NCBI GenBank assembly: GCA_902589795.1
Contig: CACIUJ010000004.1
Span: 1 to 50,820 of the forward strand
Reading direction: 5' to 3'
Source of the DNA: an uncultured Pelagibacteraceae bacterium
Lineage (GTDB): Bacteria; Pseudomonadota; Alphaproteobacteria; Pelagibacterales; Pelagibacteraceae
DNA length: 50,820 bases
Under the pieces are notes generated by a model. It made no database searches. It saw nothing but the letters and a program-made list of their open reading frames with translations, and had not been told where the DNA came from. The translations under genes were made by a program, and so were the position numbers. How positions within the stretch are numbered: position 1 is the stretch's first letter; every line of letters starts with the position of its first letter. Below, piece after piece: positions 17,792 to 28,336 of the stretch.

Positions 17792-19739
17792 ATAATTCTT
17801 TAATATTTATAAATTGTTTTAAACTATCTGGATTAGCTAAAGCTTCCAAGTTTTTTATTGTCTCTCCTTCTATAGTTTGTTTTACGGCTAGCTCAACAAG
17901 TTTGCCATTTTTTGTTTTTGGTATCTCAAAAATAGATATTATTTTTGAAGGAACGTGTCTTGGTGAAGCTTTAGATCTTATTTCTATTTTAATTTTTTCT
18001 ATTATTTTTTTGTTTAATTCATAACCCTGATTAAGTACGACAAATAAAATTATTCTAATATCATTATTCCAAGATTGACCAACGACTATTGACTCATTAA
18101 TTTCTTCTAATTTTTCTACAACATTATATATTTCCGCAGTTCCTAGTCTAACACCTCCTGGATTAAGAGTAGTATCTGACCTTCCAAAAATAACAAAGCT
18201 GCCTTCTTCTGTAACTTTTGCAAAATCCCCGTGATGCCATACGTTTTTGAATTTTTCAAAATAAGAGGCCTTATATTTTTTATTACCATCATCGTTCCAA
18301 AAATACACTGGCATTGAAGGAAAAGGCTTTTTACAAACTAATTCTCCTTTTTGATTTTTTATGGAAAATCCATTTTCATCATAAACATCCACATCCATAC
18401 CTAAGCCTCTATTTTGAATTTCGCCAGCATGAACTGGTTGAAATAAATTACCCAATACAAAACATGAAACAATATCTGTTCCACCCGAAATGGAAGATAG
18501 ATGAACATCATTTTTTATATTTGCATATATATATTTAAAACCATCTTTAGATAGGGGAGATCCGGTTGAACAAATGGTTCTTAATTTTGTCAAATCATAA
18601 TTATTTTTTGGAACAACCTTATTGTTTTTTAGTGCATCTATATATTTAGCGCTAATACCGAATAAAGTAATTTTTTCTTCACTAGCAAGCTGAAATAGTA
18701 AATCGTTCTTTTTATATAGTGGAAAACCATCAAATAATAAAATTGTCGCTTTTAAAGCAAGTGAACCCACAAGCCAATTCCACATCATCCAACCACATGT
18801 TGTAAAATAAAATACTCTGTCATTTTCTTTTATATCACAATGTATTTGCAGTTCCTTATTATGTTGAATTAATACTCCACCTGTTCCATGACAAATACAT
18901 TTTGGTTTTCCTGTTGTGCCACTAGAATAAAGAATAGCCAAAGGGTCATTAAAATTAAATTTTTTATAAATAATTTTATTATTGCTTTCAGAACTAGTTA
19001 ATTGACTCCAATCGATTATTATTTTTTTTTTATTGTATTTCTCAATTTCTGTACCTGGATAAGGAATAACAACAATTTTTTTTATGGAAGGTATTTTTTT
19101 AATTATGCTTGTTAATCTATCAAGAATACTAATTTTTTTTCCATTATAAAAATATTTATCACCAATAAATAAGATTTTTGGATTTATTTGTGAAAATCTA
19201 TCTATAACCCCATTGCTGCCAAAATCAGGTGAGCATGAAGACCATATTGCCCCAATGGAAGAAGTTGCAAGGTATGCAATAACTGTTTCTGGAATATTTG
19301 GAAGATAGGCTGCTACCGTATCTCCACTTTTAATTCCATTAGATAACATCCAACTCGATATATTTGAAACATTAAAATTTAAGTGTTTCCAACTTATTTC
19401 TTTTCTAAAACCATTTTCGCTTCTAAATATAATTGCTGGAGTCTCATCATTTTTCTTAAGCAAATTTTCTGCATAATTAAGTTTGGCATCTGGGAAAAAT
19501 CTGTTTTTATAAAATACATCAGACTTTTTTAGTACAGCTTTGCCTTGGTCACCATTTATTTGTGTAAATTCCCAAATTGATTTCCAAAAATCCTCTGGAT
19601 TTTTTATTGACCAATCCCAAATTTTATTAAAATCAGTTCCCACATCTATTTTATATTTTTCCCTGATAAAATTTGAATAAAAATATAGATTTGTATTTTT
19701 TAATTTTTCGTTACCCAGTTTCCAAATATAAGATTTCAT
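17784..19739 (-). CDS. Acetoacetyl-CoA synthetase
   Basis: ILYSSGTTGKPKCICHGTGGVLIQHNKE, CGWMMWNWLVGSLALKATILLFDG, GRSDTTLNPGGVRLGTAEIY. Confidence 0.9.
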   Translation of the reverse strand: MKSYIWKLGNEKLKNTNLYFYSNFIREKYKIDVGTDFNKIWDWSIKNPEDFWKSIWEFTQINGDQGKAVLKKSDVFYKNRFFPDAKLNYAENLLKKNDETPAIIFRSENGFRKEISWKHLNFNVSNISSWMLSNGIKSGDTVAAYLPNIPETVIAYLATSSIGAIWSSCSPDFGSNGVIDRFSQINPKILFIGDKYFYNGKKISILDRLTSIIKKIPSIKKIVVIPYPGTEIEKYNKKKIIIDWSQLTSSESNNKIIYKKFNFNDPLAILYSSGTTGKPKCICHGTGGVLIQHNKELQIHCDIKENDRVFYFTTCGWMMWNWLVGSLALKATILLFDGFPLYKKNDLLFQLASEEKITLFGISAKYIDALKNNKVVPKNNYDLTKLRTICSTGSPLSKDGFKYIYANIKNDVHLSSISGGTDIVSCFVLGNLFQPVHAGEIQNRGLGMDVDVYDENGFSIKNQKGELVCKKPFPSMPVYFWNDDGNKKYKASYFEKFKNVWHHGDFAKVTEEGSFVIFGRSDTTLNPGGVRLGTAEIYNVVEKLEEINESIVVGQSWNNDIRIILFVVLNQGYELNKKIIEKIKIEIRSKASPRHVPSKIISIFEIPKTKNGKLVELAVKQTIEGETIKNLEALANPDSLKQFINIKELYE

Positions 19740-19912
19740 AGCTCCATTATGTCAAAAAAAAATAATATTGAATTCTCTAAAATTATGCTAAACTTAAATT
19801 TCAATTATTGAAAAGGAGAACTTTTTATTCGTTGATTCGGTCATGTTTTAATCTTCATTTGTTCTATACTTTGATCTAGATGTAGCATACCAATAAAAAT
19901 AACACACAACAG

Positions 19913-22393
19913 ATGGAATTTGAAAAAAAAAGAATTACTGCAGTTTTGGGACCAACTAATACTGGCAAGACTCACCTCGCCGTGGAAACTATGTTGGAAT
20001 ATAAAACTGGAATTATAGGTTTTCCACTAAGGTTGTTAGCTAGAGAAATTTATGACAAATGCGTAATAAAATTAGGAAAAGAAAAAGTAGCATTAATTAC
20101 TGGTGAAGAAAAAATAATACCAGAATCTCCTCGTTATTACATTTGCACTGTAGAATCTATGCCTCAAGATATACTTGTAGATTTTGTTGCAATTGATGAA
20201 ATACAAATGTGCACTGATCATGAAAGGGGCCACATATTTACTGATAGATTATTAAACTCAAGGGGGGGGAAGCTCACTATGTTCTTGGGTTCACACACAA
20301 TGAAACAGTTAATTAGCTCAATTAAAGATAAAGTAGAGTTTGTAAGCAGAGACCGTTATTCTAAATTAACATACAGCGGATATAAAAAAATATCCCGATT
20401 AAATCCCAAAACTGCATTAATCGCATTTTCAGTGGATGAAGTTTATGCCATTGGTGAATTAGTAAGACGACAAAAAGGAGGAGCGGCTGTAATCATGGGT
20501 TCTTTAAGTCCAAAAACTAGAAATGCACAAGTAGAGCTTTATCAATCCGGTGATGCAAATTTTCTTGTTGCTACCGATGCAATAGGAATGGGAATTAATA
20601 TGGATATAAACAATATAAGCTTTACTAATCTAAAAAAATTTGATGGGAAAAAAACAAGAAGATTAAACTTAAGTGAAATTTCTCAAATAGCTGGCAGAGC
20701 CGGTAGACACATAAACGATGGAAGTTTTGGTATGACTGGACAGTGCGAAAGTTTATCGGCGGATGAAATTGAAAAAATTGAAGCACACGAGCTAAATAAA
20801 ATAAATGTAATATATTGGAGAAATTCAAATCTTAACTTTCAAAATTTAGAAAGTTTAAATGTATCGCTTGAAAAAAAACCAGAACATGAATTTTTAAAAA
20901 GAATTAGTGACTGCGAGGATGAAAAAGTATTAAAATTATTAACGAAAGGAAATAGTAAAATAGAAATTAGCAATACTAAAGATGTGATTGAAACTCTTTG
21001 GGAATGTTGTCAAATACCCGATTTTTCAAAAAAAGCTTATGGAAGTCACGTAGATGTTGTAAAAAAAGTTTTTTCTTTTTTAATCTCAAAAAAAAATAAG
21101 GTTTCGAATGATTACATGAAAACACAACTCAAGCATTTAGATTTATATGATGGCAATATAGATACTTTGGCTAATAGAATTTCAAATGTAAGAACTTGGT
21201 CTTACGTTGCAAATAAAAAAAATTGGACAGAAAATTCAGATTATTGGATAGAAAGGACTAAATATATAGAAGATAAACTTTCTGACAAACTGCATGAGGA
21301 GCTTACTAAAAGTTTTGTAGATAAAAGAATAAGCGTTTTATCTAGAAGTTTAAAACAAGATATTATCTTGGGTACGGAAATTAAAAATGAAAATGAAGTT
21401 ATTATTGATAATCAATATATGGGTAGACTCAAAGGATTAAAACTTGAGCTAGATCTTAAATCTGGCTCATTAAAAACAGATATAAAATCTTTAAAAAAGG
21501 CCGCAAGACAAGCTATAGCCCCTGAGCTAATGAGAAGAGTTAAAGAAATAATAAAAAGTGAATCTTTCGATATAAAAGATGATTTTAAAATCTATTGGAA
21601 AAATTACCCAATAGGATATCTTGTAAAAGGTAAAAATTACTTAAAGCCAAAATTAGAGTTAATAGTTGACGATGCTTTAGATTTAGATTCAAAAGAAAAA
21701 CTTAAAAACGATTTAGAAAATAAATTAAAAAAATTAATTAAAACTGAATTATCAGATCTTGTTAGATTAAGCGAAGCAGAATTCAACAATAATTACGTAA
21801 GAGCTCTGTGCTATCAATTGTTTGAAAACAATGGAGTTTTAAAAAGAGAAGTAATTAATAAAATGGTAAAAAATATTTCTAAAGAAGACAGATCTCAACT
21901 GCGAAGATCTGGAGTGAAAATAGGAAGATACCATATTTTCTTGCCGAAAATGTTAAAACCAAATGCAGTAAATCTTAGAGTAAAATTGTGGAAATTATAT
22001 TTCGTTAATGATCGTAAAAATAATATACCAAAGTTTGGACTAAATTTTTTAAAAGACGAAACAAAGATAAATAAAAGTTTTTTGTTGATATGCGGATTTG
22101 AAAATTTTGGTAAGTTTTATATCAGAGTAGATATTCTTGAAAGATTCTTCTTGCAAGTAATGGAAAACTCTAAAGATGGTGTTTTTAAAATAAATTCTGA
22201 TATGATTAATTTAATTGGATGTAATAAAGAAAATTTCTTAAAACTTTTAGAACTAATGCAATATAAACCTCAAAAAACAACACAAACAAATGAAGAATTG
22301 TTTAAATACTCACCCAAATTTATGAAAAGTAACACAAAAAAAATTAACAAAAATGATGCTTTTAAAAAGTTATCCGAACTCAGACTAAGATGA
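19913..22393 (+). CDS. SUV3/MgpS-like DEAD/DEAH-box RNA helicase
   Basis: AVLGPTNTGKTHLAVETMLEYKTGIIGFPLRLLAREIYDK, DEIQMC, GRAGRH. Confidence 0.88.
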   Translation: MEFEKKRITAVLGPTNTGKTHLAVETMLEYKTGIIGFPLRLLAREIYDKCVIKLGKEKVALITGEEKIIPESPRYYICTVESMPQDILVDFVAIDEIQMCTDHERGHIFTDRLLNSRGGKLTMFLGSHTMKQLISSIKDKVEFVSRDRYSKLTYSGYKKISRLNPKTALIAFSVDEVYAIGELVRRQKGGAAVIMGSLSPKTRNAQVELYQSGDANFLVATDAIGMGINMDINNISFTNLKKFDGKKTRRLNLSEISQIAGRAGRHINDGSFGMTGQCESLSADEIEKIEAHELNKINVIYWRNSNLNFQNLESLNVSLEKKPEHEFLKRISDCEDEKVLKLLTKGNSKIEISNTKDVIETLWECCQIPDFSKKAYGSHVDVVKKVFSFLISKKNKVSNDYMKTQLKHLDLYDGNIDTLANRISNVRTWSYVANKKNWTENSDYWIERTKYIEDKLSDKLHEELTKSFVDKRISVLSRSLKQDIILGTEIKNENEVIIDNQYMGRLKGLKLELDLKSGSLKTDIKSLKKAARQAIAPELMRRVKEIIKSESFDIKDDFKIYWKNYPIGYLVKGKNYLKPKLELIVDDALDLDSKEKLKNDLENKLKKLIKTELSDLVRLSEAEFNNNYVRALCYQLFENNGVLKREVINKMVKNISKEDRSQLRRSGVKIGRYHIFLPKMLKPNAVNLRVKLWKLYFVNDRKNNIPKFGLNFLKDETKINKSFLLICGFENFGKFYIRVDILERFFLQVMENSKDGVFKINSDMINLIGCNKENFLKLLELMQYKPQKTTQTNEELFKYSPKFMKSNTKKINKNDAFKKLSELRLR

Positions 22394-22816
22394 ATGTTTA
22401 AAAAATTTTTTAATAAAGAAAAAAAGGATAATAGTAATAAAAACCTATTAGTAGCTTCTTTGTTAGTACATGCCGCCAAAATTGATGACCATTATACAGA
22501 GTCTGAAAAAATAATAATTAAAAAAGCTATAGTTGATTTAAAGTTAATTGAAAAAACTAAAGTCGAAAATTTATTAAAATTAGCTGAAGAAAAAGAAAAG
22601 GAATCAAATCAAATAATTGAATTCACAAAAGAAATTAAAAAACACCCTATGGAATTTCGTTTAAAAATAGTTGAAATACTTTGGAAAATTGTATATTCAG
22701 ACAACGCAAATGACAGTTATGAATCAAATTTAATAAGAAGAATTTGTGGTTTGCTTTACATATCTGACAAAGACAGCGGATTAATAAAAGAAAAAATTAA
22801 AAAATTGGAACAATAA
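22394..22816 (+). CDS. TerB-like (tellurite resistance TerB family) protein
   Basis: [29 protein letters not shown] ... [35 protein letters not shown]. Confidence 0.75.
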   Translation: MFKKFFNKEKKDNSNKNLLVASLLVHAAKIDDHYTESEKIIIKKAIVDLKLIEKTKVENLLKLAEEKEKESNQIIEFTKEIKKHPMEFRLKIVEILWKIVYSDNANDSYESNLIRRICGLLYISDKDSGLIKEKIKKLEQ

Positions 22817-22818
22817 AA

Positions 22819-23160
22819 ATGACCTACATCGTAAATGATAAATGTATTAAGTGCAAATTAATGGACTGCGTAGAAGTTTGTCCAGTGGATTGTTTTTATG
22901 AAGGTGAAAATATGCTAGTCATTAAACCGGATGAGTGTATTGATTGTGGAGTATGTGAACCAGAATGTCCTACAGATGCAATAAAGGCAGACACGGAAGA
23001 TGATTCTACCAAGTGGATTGAGCTTAATGAAAAATATAGTAATCTGTGGCCAAATATAACCAAGAAAAGACCGGATGATGTTCCTCAGGATGAAGCAAAG
23101 TGGCGTGGAGTTAATGATAAGCTAAAATATTTAAGTGAAAAACCAGGAAAAGGAGATTAA
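22819..23160 (+). CDS. fdxA: Seven-iron ferredoxin FdxA
   Basis: [55 protein letters not shown]. Confidence 0.93.
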   Translation: MTYIVNDKCIKCKLMDCVEVCPVDCFYEGENMLVIKPDECIDCGVCEPECPTDAIKADTEDDSTKWIELNEKYSNLWPNITKKRPDDVPQDEAKWRGVNDKLKYLSEKPGKGD

Positions 23161-23172
23161 TAAAAATTTAAT

Positions 23173-23835
23173 ATGGGAAGAAAGAAAAAAACTAAAAAAA
23201 AAATAAAAAAAACTAATAAAAAAATTAGTGTTCCAGCAAAAAAAATAATAAATCAGACCGTCTCAAAAGCTGATGAAAAAATATTAATAAAAAAGATTAA
23301 AAAACAACCAACTGAGAAAAGGGAATATGATGTTAATGACTTTGTCGTATACCCAAAACATGGTGTTGGAAAAATAATTGGTGTTGAAAAAGCAAAAATA
23401 GGTGAAATAGAAATTACTTTTTATAAAGTCATGATAGAAAAAGAAAAGCTTACCTTAAGTATACCACTTAATCAACAATCTCACTTAAGACATGTATCAA
23501 GCGTCAATCAAATTAATAAAGCAATTAATATTTTAAAGGGAAAGCCAAAAATAAAAAGAACAATGTGGAGTAGAAGAGCACAAGAATATGAACAAAAAAT
23601 TAATTCAGGTAAAATCTATGAGCTTGCAGAAGTAGTGAGAGATTTAAATAAAAAAACAGATGTTATTGCAGAGCAATCTTATAGCGAAAGACAACTTTTT
23701 GAAAAAGCTTACGAAAGATTAAAATCAGAATTTGAAGTAATTCTAAAAGAAAAAGCTCAATTAAAAATGGATAAAGCTTTAAAGAGAGAAGAAGTCGTTG
23801 AAAATATGAATGAAACGGTTGCTGCTCCGCAATAA
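23173..23835 (+). CDS. CarD-family transcriptional regulator with lysine-rich N-terminal extension
   Basis: YDVNDFVVYPKHGVGKIIGVEKAKIGEIEITFYKVMIEKEKLTLSIPL. Confidence 0.88.
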   Translation: MGRKKKTKKKIKKTNKKISVPAKKIINQTVSKADEKILIKKIKKQPTEKREYDVNDFVVYPKHGVGKIIGVEKAKIGEIEITFYKVMIEKEKLTLSIPLNQQSHLRHVSSVNQINKAINILKGKPKIKRTMWSRRAQEYEQKINSGKIYELAEVVRDLNKKTDVIAEQSYSERQLFEKAYERLKSEFEVILKEKAQLKMDKALKREEVVENMNETVAAPQ

Positions 23836-23836
23836 A

Positions 23837-23872
23837 AAAACGCCCCCTTTTCTTTGGAAAAGAGGGCGTTAA
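23837..23872. terminator. Bidirectional intrinsic terminator
   Basis: AACGCCCCCTTTTCTTTGGAAAAGAGGGCGTT hairpin with T-tract on minus strand; between convergent carD and polybasic microgene. Confidence 0.85.
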
Positions 23873-23897
23873 ATAAAGTTAAGTAAAAAGATTTACT

Positions 23898-23963
23898 TTA
23901 TCTTCTTCTTCTTTTCTTACCTTTTTTCTTTTTACCTTTTTTCTTTTTTCTACGTTTAGCCAT
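23898..23963 (-). CDS. 21-aa polybasic microprotein
   Basis: MAKRRKKKKGKKKKGKKRRRR*; SD-like GGGAGC upstream, promoter and terminator flank it. Confidence 0.65.
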   Translation of the reverse strand: MAKRRKKKKGKKKKGKKRRRR

Positions 23964-24024
23964 TGTCAGCTCCCTTTTTGTCTTAATTAAAACAAATCAT
24001 TAAGTGATTCGCCTATTTGATTAA

Positions 24025-24052
24025 ACCATAAGTAATTTTCTACTCATGTCAA
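24025..24052 (-). promoter_or_regulatory. Sigma70-type promoter for the polybasic microgene
   Basis: TTGACA - 16 nt - TATGGT on minus strand. Confidence 0.6.
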
Positions 24053-24162
24053 ACATAAACTTTGTTTACAATTTTTTTTAAATTAATTTTAGAAAAATAA
24101 TTTTTAAAAATTTATAAAAAACAAGTAATAACAATGTTTTTTTGATTATAAATTAATTGAAT

Positions 24163-25884
24163 TTATGATTTTTTATAAAAATTTTCTAAAATATTTTTAT
24201 ACTTTTGAATAACTTTATTTCTCTTTACTTTCATTGTTGGTGTCAGCAAACCATTTTCAATTGAAAAATCTTCATCAATTAAGTAGAATTTTTTTACTTT
24301 TTCAACGATAGTTAAATTTTTATTTATTATATTTATTATATTTTCTATTTTTTCTCTGTTGCCTTTAAATTCTTTGCTGGGAACAACTAGTGCAACTAAA
24401 TAATTTTTTCCATCCCCATAAACCATGCATTGATCTATAGCTGAAGAATTTGATAAAATGTTTTCTATTTTTGCCGGCGAAATATTATCTCCACCAGCAC
24501 TAACTATTATATCTTTCTTTCTATCAGTAATTTTAAGATAACCATCATTAGGATCTAATTCGCCAATATCGCCTGTGTACAACCATCCATCTTTAATAAT
24601 TTTTTCTGTTTCCTCATCTTTATTCCAATAGCCCAACATAACATTTTCACCTTTAACTAATATTTCTCCGTCGTCAGCTATTTTTACTTGATTGCTTTTA
24701 AATGGAGGCCCCACAGTTTCAACTCTTATTTTATTAATTGGATTACAACTTACAACCGGTGAGGTCTCAGTTAAACCATACCCCTGCAAAGTTGGTAATC
24801 CTATTGCATTTAAAAATTCCCCTATTTCTTTATCAAGAGCCCCTCCTCCAGATACAAAAGCTTTTAATTTTCCACCAAACTGTTTTTTGACTTTTTTTCT
24901 AACTAAAATATTTAAAACATTATTTATTAATTTTTCTAAAAAATTCATTTTTTTATTAAGCAATTCTTTTTTCCCTAGGTTAATTGTAGCTTGAATTAAT
25001 TTAGCTTTTATTCCTGATGACTTTTTCATATTTAAATTTATTTTATTATAAAGATTTTGATAAAATCGAGGTACGGCAGTCATAATTGTCGGTTTAGCTT
25101 CTGCAATATTATCTAAAAGTTTTTCTATTTTTTCTGCATAAAATACTTTTGCACCAACTGCAATTTGGACAAATTGAACTGTATGTTCGTAGGAGTGAGA
25201 TAAAGGAAGCCAAGTTAAGAAAGTTGGTTTTGAATCAATTATAGGATTTAAAATTTCAAAAGCTCCTTCAAGATTATTTAATATACCCCCATGACTTAAT
25301 ATAACGCCTTTTGGATTTCCACCAGTGCCTGAAGTGTAAATTATACATGCCGGAGAATTTCTTTTTAAATTTGTATTTTTTATTTTATTATTTTCTAATA
25401 AATTTTCAGCAAGTATTGAACTAAGATCTAAGTACTTGCTTTGATAATTTACGCCTGGAATAATATCAAGCGTAATTACTTTTTTGATAAATTCTTTTTC
25501 TTTGATAATTTTTTCTAATTTTTTATGCATTGCATGATTTGAAACAATAACAACCGATGGTGTACAATCGTCAATTAAATATTCATAATCTGATGCTGTA
25601 TAAGTTGTATAAGCAGGCACAGTGATTCCTCCTGCTAACATGATTGATATGTCGGATATAAGCCACTCTGGACGATTTTCTGATACTAAAAGACATCTGT
25701 CTTTTTCTTTAATATTTTTTTTTAAAACGTCTGTTAGTTTATAAACACTGGAAACAGTTTCAGACCAAGTAAATTTTTTTCTATTAACAGTATTGAGCCA
25801 TTCTAAAAAAACACTTGCTTCTTTTTGTTTTCCAGCTTGGAAAAAAAACAAATCTGTTAAATTATTAAAATCTTTTAAATTCAT
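24163..25884 (-). CDS. AMP-dependent long-chain acyl-CoA synthetase family
   Basis: IIYTSGTGGNPKGVILSHGGI, LQGYGLTETSPVVSCNP, GWLYTGDIGELDPNDGYLKITDRKKDIIVSAGGDNISP. Confidence 0.9.
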   Translation of the reverse strand: MNLKDFNNLTDLFFFQAGKQKEASVFLEWLNTVNRKKFTWSETVSSVYKLTDVLKKNIKEKDRCLLVSENRPEWLISDISIMLAGGITVPAYTTYTASDYEYLIDDCTPSVVIVSNHAMHKKLEKIIKEKEFIKKVITLDIIPGVNYQSKYLDLSSILAENLLENNKIKNTNLKRNSPACIIYTSGTGGNPKGVILSHGGILNNLEGAFEILNPIIDSKPTFLTWLPLSHSYEHTVQFVQIAVGAKVFYAEKIEKLLDNIAEAKPTIMTAVPRFYQNLYNKINLNMKKSSGIKAKLIQATINLGKKELLNKKMNFLEKLINNVLNILVRKKVKKQFGGKLKAFVSGGGALDKEIGEFLNAIGLPTLQGYGLTETSPVVSCNPINKIRVETVGPPFKSNQVKIADDGEILVKGENVMLGYWNKDEETEKIIKDGWLYTGDIGELDPNDGYLKITDRKKDIIVSAGGDNISPAKIENILSNSSAIDQCMVYGDGKNYLVALVVPSKEFKGNREKIENIINIINKNLTIVEKVKKFYLIDEDFSIENGLLTPTMKVKRNKVIQKYKNILENFYKKS

Positions 25885-25891
25885 ATAATTT

Positions 25892-25978
25892 TGGTGGGCA
25901 AAGAGAGACTCGAACTCTCACAGCATTGCTACCACAGGATTTTGAGTCCTGCGCGTCTACCAGTTCCGCCATTCGCCC
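25892..25978 (-). tRNA. tRNA-Leu (anticodon CAA)
   Basis: GGGCGAATGGCGGAACTGGTAGACGCGCAGGACTCAAAATCCTGTGG...GAGAGTTCGAGTCTCTCTTTGCCCACCA; class II variable arm, encoded CCA. Confidence 0.95.
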
Positions 25979-26094
25979 TTTTTTAACTATTATTTTAATC
26001 ACATTATCAAATTACTAAAAATACAGTAGATATAATATACATTTCACCTAAGCTAGCAAAAAGATTTTATGGAGGTTATAAAGATTTAATTAAA

Positions 26095-26691
26095 ATGATT
26101 AAAAAGTTATATGATAAATGTATTAAATGGTCTGGGCATAGATATGCTAAGCCAGCTTTGGCTATTGAAGCATTTATTGAAAGTTCTTTTTTTCCAATAC
26201 CTCCCGACGTAATGATAATTCCAATGGTAATATCAAAGAAAAAAGAATTTATTAAAATAGCTTTAATAGCAACTATTTTTTCTGTGCTAGGTGGATTGTT
26301 TGGATACTACATTGGATATGCTTTAAATGAGGTAGCAATAAAAATTTTTGAACTTTATGGTTATGAGTATTCTGATTCTTTTAAAGAAAAATTTAAAACT
26401 ACTGGGGGATTTTTTGCTTGGTTAGGTATATTAGTCACAGCAGGTTTTACTCCCTTGCCATTTAAACTTTTAACCATTTCTAGCGGCATTATTCATTTTC
26501 ACTTATTACCTTTTATTTTGATATGTATTGCAACTAGAGGCTTGAGATTTTTTTTAGTTGCATATTTAACCTATAAATTTGGAGAAAAAATAGGTCCATT
26601 TTTAGATAAACGCGGAAAAAAATGGAGTATTATTATTGCATTGGCAATTATTTTAATTTTTGCAATAGCGTACTTTTTATTTTTAAGATGA
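26095..26691 (+). CDS. YqaA/DedA-like SNARE-associated membrane protein
   Basis: EAFIESSFFPIPPDVMIIPMVISKKKEFIKIALIATIFSVLGGLFGYYIGY. Confidence 0.85.
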   Translation: MIKKLYDKCIKWSGHRYAKPALAIEAFIESSFFPIPPDVMIIPMVISKKKEFIKIALIATIFSVLGGLFGYYIGYALNEVAIKIFELYGYEYSDSFKEKFKTTGGFFAWLGILVTAGFTPLPFKLLTISSGIIHFHLLPFILICIATRGLRFFLVAYLTYKFGEKIGPFLDKRGKKWSIIIALAIILIFAIAYFLFLR

Positions 26692-27179
26692 AAATGATTC
26701 AGAAGATAAATAATAAAATTTTATTTAGTGTATTTGTTTTTATTCTTGTAGTCACCATTTCTGCTTTTATAATTGAATACCAATTTAATTACCAGCCTTG
26801 TAAATTATGCATTTATGAACGCATACCATATCTTCTTTCTATTACATTGATAATAAATATGTTTTTTATTAATAAGTATCAAAAAATTACATTATTAATA
26901 TTATCTTTAATTTTTTTTATCAGTTCAATTCTGGCTTTTTATCATTTTGGAATAGAGCAAGGTTTTTTTAAAGAGTCATCGGTTTGCACAACCAAAGATT
27001 TATCTCCATCACTTACAAAAGAAGAAATTCTAGAACAGCTAAATAAAAATATCATAAGTTGTAAAGATGTTAGTTTTGCCATATTTGGCTTGTCTCTTGC
27101 TACAATTAATACTCTTTTTTCAATTTGTTTAAGTGTTATATTTGCAAGATTGTTTCTGAATTATGGAAAAAACCAATAA
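26688..27179 (+). CDS. DsbB-family disulfide bond formation protein (start reassigned from 26622)
   Basis: EYQFNYQPCKLCIYERIPYL, conserved CxxC and second Cys pair; ATG 26688 overlaps previous stop. Confidence 0.85.
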   Translation: MKMIQKINNKILFSVFVFILVVTISAFIIEYQFNYQPCKLCIYERIPYLLSITLIINMFFINKYQKITLLILSLIFFISSILAFYHFGIEQGFFKESSVCTTKDLSPSLTKEEILEQLNKNIISCKDVSFAIFGLSLATINTLFSICLSVIFARLFLNYGKNQ

Positions 27180-27696
27180 AAAAATACTGGAAGAGATTAT
27201 ACGAGTTGATCATGCTGGTGAACGGGGTGCGATTAAAATTTATGAAGGACAATTGCTAGCTTTGAAAACTGTAAAACAAGATGAATCCTTAAAAGAAAAA
27301 ATAGAGTTAATGAAAGAACATGAGCTAGAACATTTAGAATATTTTGAAAAAGAAATTCAAAAAAGAAATGTAAAGCCTACCCGTTTTCTTCCATTGTGGG
27401 ATTTGATGGGCGTTGCATTGGGCTTTGGTACTGTATTGATGGGAAAAAAAGCAGCTATGCTTTGCACGGCTTCTGTTGAAGAGGTGATTGAAGATCATTA
27501 TGAAAATCAAATCAAAAAATTGGGAAATGATGAAATAAATTTAAAGTCAAAAATAGAAAAATTTAAAAATGATGAAATTCAACATAAAAATATTGCATAT
27601 GAGTCTGGAGCAACAAACAAAGGATTTTATGGTGCAATGGACAAAATAATAAAAACTGGGTCTAGAATAGCCATAACTATTTCAGAAAAAATTTAA
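27163..27696 (+). CDS. coq7: Demethoxyubiquinone hydroxylase Coq7
   Basis: IIRVDHAGERGAIKIYEGQLLALK, EHELEHLEYFEKEI, EEVIEDHYENQIKKL, DEIQHKNIAYE. Confidence 0.93.
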   Translation: MEKTNKKILEEIIRVDHAGERGAIKIYEGQLLALKTVKQDESLKEKIELMKEHELEHLEYFEKEIQKRNVKPTRFLPLWDLMGVALGFGTVLMGKKAAMLCTASVEEVIEDHYENQIKKLGNDEINLKSKIEKFKNDEIQHKNIAYESGATNKGFYGAMDKIIKTGSRIAITISEKI

Positions 27697-27702
27697 TTTA
27701 TT

Positions 27703-28272
27703 TTAAGGTAAAAGTTCAACATCCCAGTATAAATAATCCATCCAACTTTCATGAAGAAAATTTGGTGGAAAATTTCTGCCATTTTGGTGTAAGTCGTCCA
27801 TTGTAGGTCTGAATGGTTTTTTAAATAATTTCATACCAGATTGAGAATATAGTCTACCACCTTTTTTAACATTACAAGAAGAGCAGGCTGTAACAACATT
27901 TTCCCAATCAGTAACTCCTCCTTTGGATTTGGCTAATAAATGATCAAACGTTAAATCTTTTTTATCTCCACAATATTGGCAGGTAAACTTGTCTCTTAAA
28001 AACACATTAAATCTCGTAAAACTTGGATGTTCAGATGGTTTTATAAAATTTTTTAAAGCTATAACGCTTGGTAAATTCATTTCGAACGAAGGGCTTCTAA
28101 TTTTTCTTTTGTAATTTGATACAATGCTAACTCTATCTAAAAAAACTGACTTAACAGCATCCTGCCAACACCAAAGAGAAAGTGGATAATAGCTTAAAGG
28201 TCGAAAGTCAGCATTTAAAACTAGCGCAGGGCATTTTTCTAATGGTACCTTTTCATTTGCAGATATAATCAT
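27703..28272 (-). CDS. HNH endonuclease
   Basis: CQYCGDKKDLTFDHLLAKSKGGVTDWENVVTACSSCNVKKGGR. Confidence 0.92.
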   Translation of the reverse strand: MIISANEKVPLEKCPALVLNADFRPLSYYPLSLWCWQDAVKSVFLDRVSIVSNYKRKIRSPSFEMNLPSVIALKNFIKPSEHPSFTRFNVFLRDKFTCQYCGDKKDLTFDHLLAKSKGGVTDWENVVTACSSCNVKKGGRLYSQSGMKLFKKPFRPTMDDLHQNGRNFPPNFLHESWMDYLYWDVELLP

Positions 28273-28336
28273 ACCAATAAGTTAGCGGATTAATATAAAT
28301 TTTTCAAGAAATAGTTTTGTTAAAAAATTGTTTCAA

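Noticed and set aside
23173-23280. Lysine-rich CarD N-terminus as a separate gene
   Set aside because: Continuous reading frame into the CarD domain; no internal stop or separate signals.
27703-28272. HNH gene as mobile element/defence component
   Set aside because: Standalone HNH of the widespread housekeeping-like type, located among conserved genes with no mobile-element context.
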